64,000 nucleotides of DNA from Streptomyces griseochromogenes (GTDB taxonomy: Bacteria; Actinomycetota; Actinomycetes; Streptomycetales; Streptomycetaceae): assembly GCF_001542625.1 (NCBI RefSeq), contig NZ_CP016279.1:6820001-6884000 (forward strand). The letters run 5' to 3'. Shown here in pieces: positions 60,701-64,000 of this stretch; within the stretch, counting starts at the first letter, position 1, and each line of letters begins with the position of its first letter. Position numbers and translations under genes: made by a program. Below the pieces are notes generated by a model, which saw only the letters and a program-made list of their open reading frames with translations, ran no database searches and had not been told where the DNA came from.

Positions 60701-61209
60701 TTCGTCACCATCTCCAGGGGTTCCTTGCCGGGCACGTACGTCGTGATGAACGCGACGCTCGTGCCGGTCTCGGGCACCACCGGCACCGGGTCGCGGGCGA
60801 CCAGCGTGGCGTGCGCGTTGGACAGCACGTTCATGCAGCGGAAGAACTCGATCAGACCGATCGAGACAAGCATCACGACGTCCAGCACCGGCAGGAAGCC
60901 GAAGGCCGGGTAGTCGCGTTCGATCCAGTGCTCCGGCTGCAGCAGCCAGCCGAACAGGACCAGCGAGAGCAGCGGCGCCGCGCCCAGCATGAGCGCCGCC
61001 CGTATGCGGTGCGGCTCCTGCGAGAGCAGCGAGCGGTACCGCACCTTGTACGGCTTGTTCGGGTCGGGCTGGGTGAGGGGACCGGCCAGCCGGCTGTAGT
61101 GCTCGTAGTCGTATCTCGGCAGGGTCTTCTTGATGCGGCGGAATCTGCCCAACCGGTCTGACGGCGCCCGCGACCCGGCGGATCGTTTCGTGCCCGGCTC
61201 TATCGACAT
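57784..61209 (-). CDS. fusion protein: cellulose-synthase-like GT2 membrane glycosyltransferase + CHAT protease domain
   Basis: One continuous frame of 1141 aa from ATG 61209, with GGAAG upstream. TM helices at about residues 72-90 and 106-122 precede a GT2 domain with DEGDD (190-194), VDTDH (D251, D253), TED (339-341) and QQMRW (384-388), all intact as in processive beta-glucan synthases (CslA/BcsA-like). More TMs follow (about 414-580). A polar linker (590-665) leads to a beta-rich domain (665-775) and a C-terminal CHAT caspase-like domain. In it, LLHFACHNTF holds His1002 and FFNACRSAGEINW holds Cys1045. The GlxA oxidase that usually follows cslA is absent. Inferred role: a protease facing the cytosol, tethered to or regulated by glucan synthesis. 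Confidence 0.9.
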   Translation of the reverse strand: MSIEPGTKRSAGSRAPSDRLGRFRRIKKTLPRYDYEHYSRLAGPLTQPDPNKPYKVRYRSLLSQEPHRIRAALMLGAAPLLSLVLFGWLLQPEHWIERDYPAFGFLPVLDVVMLVSIGLIEFFRCMNVLSNAHATLVARDPVPVVPETGTSVAFITTYVPGKEPLEMVTKTLEAAVRLRHQGLLHIWLLDEGDDAEVKAVCARLGVHHFSRKGVEKWNQPKGPFRAKTKHGNYNAWLEAHGDDYDFFASVDTDHVPLPNYLERMLGFFRDPDVGFVTGPQVYGNYDNLITKAAESQQFLFHALTQRAGNFYGAPMFVGTSNAVRIKALKQIGGLYDSITEDMATGFEIHRHRNPATNRKWKSVYTPDVLAVGEGPSAWTDFFTQQMRWSRGTYETILKQYWKGWFSLPPGKLFNYTMMIIFYPMSALNWILAALSCALYLSLGASGVNIDPTVWLVLYGNASTLQIGLYIWNRQHNVSPHEPEGSGGVAGMVMSALSAPIYARSLMDTVLRRKSTFVVTPKGDSASPDTLFGTFRIHLFFILVFGGSIAAGFTLGHSQPAIVTWATIALLITASPIFAWRYSLRKAKNAGAAGDPTRSLSHRDSVFDDPMTGVENVWSVSQQDFTSHGPDTSVRNVFGPRGGNASVPPDEPHGVAPAEPCEPRGLTVELAEQAPPGREVPLQVQVTQGSGDVGVALRAFHIPMDGARLTIAVHAPGLLALGDLQQELVVLPGRDSDVLRFGLRTMTTGLHTVTVRAFRAGTFLGELRTQISVQEDVPARDGPTRSAPLTTLAFDPGEVTLQVLRGADGAYSFQLLSETTYAPESFRLLAGDTHEARERIYDELRRTAASTGPDGRGDQEQARRRLRNLGVQLWATAVPDAVRRQFWHEAGRVTALTVLGEHDIVPWELLYPLDGQQEGEGFLAEWMPVVRRVFGQDRVRALSLGRAAFVVPPGSPPEANREIAALRARLGTAVTDGGTLTHRGSVSDLIEDGFAGLLHFACHNTFTSAGSRVAMADGPFDPIDLAYATQSGALRATHPLVFFNACRSAGEINWFSTALGWAPQFLRAGAGAFVGTLWPVRSDSALHFADHFYDHLVTRGRTLGQASLDARRATRQQGGDPTWLAYAVYGSPAARAASSQKA

Positions 61210-61737
61210 CTGTCTTCCATCAGGCAGCGCCGCCGTCTTCCCTGAGTGGTGGGTCAAGCCGGGTTCTCAGCGTAGCGTCCGATCCACCTGTCCAGAAGGA
61301 CAGTAGCTCGGGGACTAATGCATCAAGCCGTGCTGCAGCCGCGTCAATTGCGTCGGGTGCAGGTCCCCTGAGGGGAATCTCGTGTCCAGGCGGTGAGGTC
61401 CTGTTCGTGCTGGCTGGGTGCAGGATAAAGACGCTGGGTGCTCGCAGCACAGGTGGGTAGCGCCGGTAGGTGCCGGAATCCCGTTGTGTTCAGGGCACGG
61501 AGTTTGAGGACGGCTTCAACTCGGCCCCGGGCGTCCACGCCCGGGAGCGTCACGCGCCCGCTACGCCGCGAAGTAGCTGAGGCGGAACAGGTCCTGGGCG
61601 CGCTCCAGGTCCCGCTCCGTACGCAACTAGACGAGGAGCTTGGTCATGAGCCACGACATGTAGTAGAGGCCCTGACTTATCGCACCGGCGTCGGTGCCGA
61701 GCGTTTGACAGCGAACCGAGTCGTTCAGCCTTCCTTG
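61210..61737. other. 528-base gap
   Basis: It contains the promoter region of the fusion gene. A minus-strand stretch reads GRVEAVLKLRALNTTGFRHL near 61500 and another ends GLYYMSWLMTKLLV near 61625. Both look like decayed coding sequence, and no gene can be supported. Confidence 0.3.
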
Positions 61738-62295
61738 TCAGTGAACCTGGTCGCTCTTCGGCCCGATGCCTTTGATCCTGGTCGGAGTTCCGTTCGGAGC
61801 GAATGAGTGGTGGAAGGTGAAGGCGTGCGGCACGGAGCCGTGGTCGTGGAGGTGCTCCAGCCGGGAAACCCCGTCCCGCCAGGTGGGTATCGCGCCGTCG
61901 GAGACCCACCAGCACACGTAATTCGGGTGCCCTGTCCTCTCGAACCAGTCGTAACGCCTGTTCAGCGCCTCACGGTGCAGACCGGTGTAGACGGCGTCGA
62001 AGGCGGGGCGCAGGTCGGTCCAGAGTGAGAGTGTCGCGGCCAGGGCGGTGGTTTCCACCGTACGGCCCTTGCCGTACCAGGTCGGTACGGCGAACTCTCC
62101 CCATGCACCCCAGTCCGCCTCGAAGAGCATGCCCCGGTCGCCGTCCGCCGCTTCGGCACGCGCGAGGTATCCGGGGTGCTGACTGATCTTCCGGTAGACG
62201 GCCTCACCACTGTCGTAGAACTCGCGCGTGAGAGGTGCGGGATCGACGAGAGGTGACTTCAGGACGCCGAATGTGTACAGAGCAAGATGGGGCAT
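61738..62295 (-). CDS. DUF3291 family protein
   Basis: Protein of 185 aa. It opens LALYTFGVLKSPLVDPAPLT, with aromatic residues through the middle (FEADWGAWGEFAVPTWYGKG, NYVCWWVSDGAIPTWRDGVS). LEHLHDHGSVPHAFTFHHSF, near the C-terminus, is a DUF3291 pattern. It has a ferredoxin-like (ABM/heme-oxygenase-like) fold by family inference. GGAAGAG precedes ATG 62295. Function is unknown and it is transcribed alone. Confidence 0.78.
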   Translation of the reverse strand: MPHLALYTFGVLKSPLVDPAPLTREFYDSGEAVYRKISQHPGYLARAEAADGDRGMLFEADWGAWGEFAVPTWYGKGRTVETTALAATLSLWTDLRPAFDAVYTGLHREALNRRYDWFERTGHPNYVCWWVSDGAIPTWRDGVSRLEHLHDHGSVPHAFTFHHSFAPNGTPTRIKGIGPKSDQVH

Positions 62296-62727
62296 GTGTC
62301 TCTTCCTGGTTGGGGGTGCCTGGTGCAGACCCGGGTCGGTGGCTTACGCATGGGGGGCGAGGGTTCGTGGGGCGTGACCGACTCATCCCGTCGCGGGTGG
62401 CGCAGCCTGAAGGAACTCCTGTGCGACCGCGGGCGACCACCGAAGTCCAGGTGAAGGTAGCTGCCTCTGCGAGTCCTGTCGAAGTTGCGATTTCCCTGTC
62501 CAAGTGGCCTCTTGTACAGGTCCTTGCGGGAACTGGGGCGGTGGCGCGCTGCCTGCCGCCGTGGAAGTCCGCATCGGCCCGGCAAATGCCGAGAAGCAGC
62601 ATCGACAACCCCGCTCAAGCCGGTGTGCCGGGGCGACGCCGGCGGCGTTGTCGGCGTCGGCTGGTTGGATGACGGAGCGACTGGGTTCACTGTCAAAGGA
62701 CAGTTGCTGTAACTCGCCTGGGAGGTC
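62296..62727. other. 432-base gap
   Basis: No supported gene or repeat beyond the hairpin at its edge (62735-62767). Confidence 0.3.
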
Positions 62728-62734
62728 TCATGGG

Positions 62735-62767
62735 ACGGCCCGTCCACCGGGACGGTGGACGGGCCGT
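62735..62767. terminator. perfect 14-base-pair hairpin
   Basis: ACGGCCCGTCCACC (62735-62748) and GGTGGACGGGCCGT (62754-62767) pair perfectly around loop GGGAC. It lies just after the coiled-coil gene on the minus strand and would end its transcript. Confidence 0.65.
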
Positions 62768-62788
62768 GGAGTGGTTGGGCAGGAGGGA

Positions 62789-63156
62789 TCAGGACGTCGG
62801 TGCCGGTTCGGCGATGCGGGCTTCGAGGTCGCGACGCACCGGTCCTGGAAGCGCAGGTTCGAGCGGGCGGCCTTGAGTCGCTCGTCGAGGGTGCGGTTGT
62901 CGATGGTGAGCTGGCGGACGCGCTGTTTGAGGGTGGTGTTCTCGGTGGTGATCCGCTGGATGGCGCCCTCGGTCCACTCAGCTCGCATATCGCGTATCTG
63001 GCAGAGGAGTTCGCCGCTCCGAGTGCGCTGGGCGAGGATCTCGGTGTGGGCGGCTTTGAGGGCGTCCTCGGCGTTCAGGGCGCGTTCGCGCCAGGTCCCT
63101 TCGCGTTCGTCGTCCTGCTGTACGCGGCCGACCGCGACGACGAGAAGTGAGGACAA
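62789..63156 (-). pseudogene. coiled-coil protein related to integrase accessory proteins, frameshifted
   Basis: Helical, heptad-rich sequence: RALNAEDALKAAHTEILAQR, then EGAIQRITTENTTLKQRVRQ and LDERLKAARSNLRFQDR. After RFQDR the frame changes: the expected end (RRDLEARIAEPAPTS, stop at 62789) lies in another frame, while the original frame runs on without sense to 62728. The only start (TTG 63156) has no ribosome binding site, so the 5' end is also probably lost. Similar proteins accompany Streptomyces tyrosine recombinases, and a recombinase remnant lies at 63540-63702. That link is from memory and context. Confidence 0.5.
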
Positions 63157-63161
63157 CGACC

Positions 63162-63503
63162 ATGACCAGCACAGTCACGAAGATCGGCCGCTGTGCAACG
63201 TGCAGCGGTCCCAGCTACGACAACCCCCAGGACGGCTGCACCCCCTACACATGCATCACACCTTGCGTCCTGTGCGACCATCCCGGCGACGTACACCGTG
63301 ACTGGTACCGGGAGCAGCATGGCGCTGGTTTCTGCCGCCGATGCCGCCCCGATGAACCCGGATACCGACACGACTACCGTCCCGCTGCCGACCGCGCCGC
63401 GAACCTCGCCGGTGATTCGCCTTCGCCGTCGACTACACCGTCCGCACCAGGACAGCGAGGCGCGGAGGCACTGCGATGCACTGCTGCCTCACATAGCTCG
63501 TGA
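63162..63503 (+). CDS. small Cys-rich hypothetical protein
   Basis: Protein of 113 aa from ATG 63162, with GGAC about 8 bases upstream. Cys pairs in GRCATC, YTCITPCVLC and GFCRRC suggest one or two zinc-binding sites in the first 65 residues. The C-terminus is low-complexity (Ser/Pro/Ala) and may be a run-on after disruption. Not recognised. Confidence 0.4.
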   Translation: MTSTVTKIGRCATCSGPSYDNPQDGCTPYTCITPCVLCDHPGDVHRDWYREQHGAGFCRRCRPDEPGYRHDYRPAADRAANLAGDSPSPSTTPSAPGQRGAEALRCTAASHSS

Positions 63504-63539
63504 GAGTGCGCAGCGCGCGACCGGGCGGGCGGTCTACAG

Positions 63540-63702
63540 CTGTTGTCGTTCGCCCACCCGATCAGCAAGATCACCCTGCTTACCACCCATCAGGTCGCCG
63601 ACCACGGCGACAGGGTCACCTTTCTCCAGGTGGGCCGCGTCCCCATGGAATTTCTACCCGCTGGACGATCTCGTCTGCCAACTCGTACGACGCCGACCAT
63701 GA
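63540..63702 (+). pseudogene. fragment of a tyrosine recombinase/integrase-like protein
   Basis: FAHPISKITLLTTHQVADHG, DRVTFLQVGRVPMEF and, in a shifted frame, PLDDLVCQLVRR resemble the SAM-like/catalytic start of Streptomyces site-specific recombinases (usual form FxQPIxRIxxLTTDQV). No catalytic Arg-His-Tyr set is present. At least one frameshift occurs near 63655. Confidence 0.4.
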
Positions 63703-63751
63703 CCGGGACGGACGAAGCCTCCGGCAAGGACCGGGCCGGCGCCGGACCGTA

Positions 63752-64000
63752 CTATCTGCTCTTGATTTGTACGCGCTTGATGTTCACCGGCAGCGTCGGA
63801 AAGCCGTCTCCCGGCCCGTTCTGGTCGTCCTCGCCGCCCACCGCGATCTTCTGGAGCACGTCGAGGCCCGCGGTCACTTTGCCGAACGGCGTGTAGGCGG
63901 GCGAGAGTTTGGTGTCCTTCCAGACGAAGAAGAACTGGCTTCCGTTGGTGTTGGGCCCAGCGTTGGCCATCGCCACCGTCCCGGCAGGATAGGTCGCCCC
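63752..64000 (-). CDS. cyclophilin-type peptidyl-prolyl cis-trans isomerase (partial)
   Basis: C-terminal part of a PPIase whose start lies beyond base 64000. The visible 82 codons include ATYPAGTVAMANAGPNTNGS, QFFFVWKDTKLSPAYTPFGK and VTAGLDVLQKIAVGG, the conserved cyclophilin core with MANAGPNTNGSQFF. The TAG stop is at 63752. It catalyses proline isomerisation during folding. Many Streptomyces members of this form are lipoproteins or membrane-anchored, but the N-terminus cannot be seen here. Confidence 0.92.
   Translation of the reverse strand, partial: GATYPAGTVAMANAGPNTNGSQFFFVWKDTKLSPAYTPFGKVTAGLDVLQKIAVGGEDDQNGPGDGFPTLPVNIKRVQIKSR

Noticed and set aside
61651..61669. CCACGACATGTAGTAGAGG resembles the BlaI-type site at 37497
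   Set aside because: One arm is broken (GTGG instead of GTAG), it is not upstream of a gene start, and it fits decayed coding sequence (YYMSW on the minus strand).
1..64000. CRISPR arrays, rRNA and tRNA genes, insertion sequences with intact transposases
   Set aside because: No regular repeat-spacer pattern, no conserved rRNA stretches, no cloverleaf with TTCGA/GGTTC arms and no DDE transposase were found by reading. Short tRNA genes could still be missed without a covariance search.

Overview
The window is high-GC actinobacterial DNA with GTG and TTG starts, many ATGA/GTGA stop-start overlaps and purine-rich ribosome binding sites. The gene content (2-methylisoborneol operon with an encapsulin, NIS siderophore operon, tandem DUF4139 proteins, many OmpR-type two-component systems, a CslA-like glycosyltransferase) points to Streptomyces or a close relative. 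Gene fragments and frameshifted genes are frequent, which fits an accessory chromosomal arm. No rRNA, tRNA or CRISPR array was seen.

Layout. 1-2131: ABC-2 exporter (partial permease and ATPase). 2343-5810: 2-methylisoborneol operon (GPP C-methyltransferase, terpene cyclase, family 2B encapsulin shell broken by a one-base frameshift). 6245-9893: two DUF4139 (mucoidy-inhibitor-like) proteins in tandem. 10445-13490: SGNH hydrolase, TetR regulator and the DHA2 MFS pump it probably controls. 14264-17848: SnoaL-like proteins, a second TetR with twin operators, a methyltransferase and a small membrane protein. 18078-19319: L,D-transpeptidase. 20252-25583: BlaI/M56 pair, DedA protein and a two-component system, with remnants of a polysaccharide deacetylase, a PAP2 phosphatase and an ABC ATPase around them. 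26002-28241: second two-component system. 28831-34764: four-gene NIS siderophore operon. 34913-41972: metallophosphoesterase, PAP2 phosphatase, class A PBP, and a second BlaI and M56 pair. 42480-46355: teichoic-acid-type glycosyltransferases. 47669-48922: COG4705-type membrane protein. 49918-56866: an ABC exporter operon flanked by its probable histidine kinase and response regulator. 56940-64000: disrupted hydratase, a giant GT2-CHAT fusion, DUF3291 protein, integrase-related remnants and a partial cyclophilin.

How the genes may work together. Eight short palindromes of the type CTAC-N5/6-GTAG occur in the window, almost all just upstream of envelope genes (BlaI/M56, DedA, PAP2, class A PBP, the TagF-like gene with a small ORF, COG4705 protein). 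With two BlaI-type repressors and two M56 sensor proteases present, this looks like a cell-envelope stress regulon for undecaprenyl-carrier recycling, peptidoglycan and wall-polymer synthesis. This is inference from the sequence.

The most unusual single gene is 57784-61209. It encodes one continuous protein joining a complete membrane-bound cellulose-synthase-like glycosyltransferase to a C-terminal CHAT (caspase-like) protease domain with both catalytic residues present.
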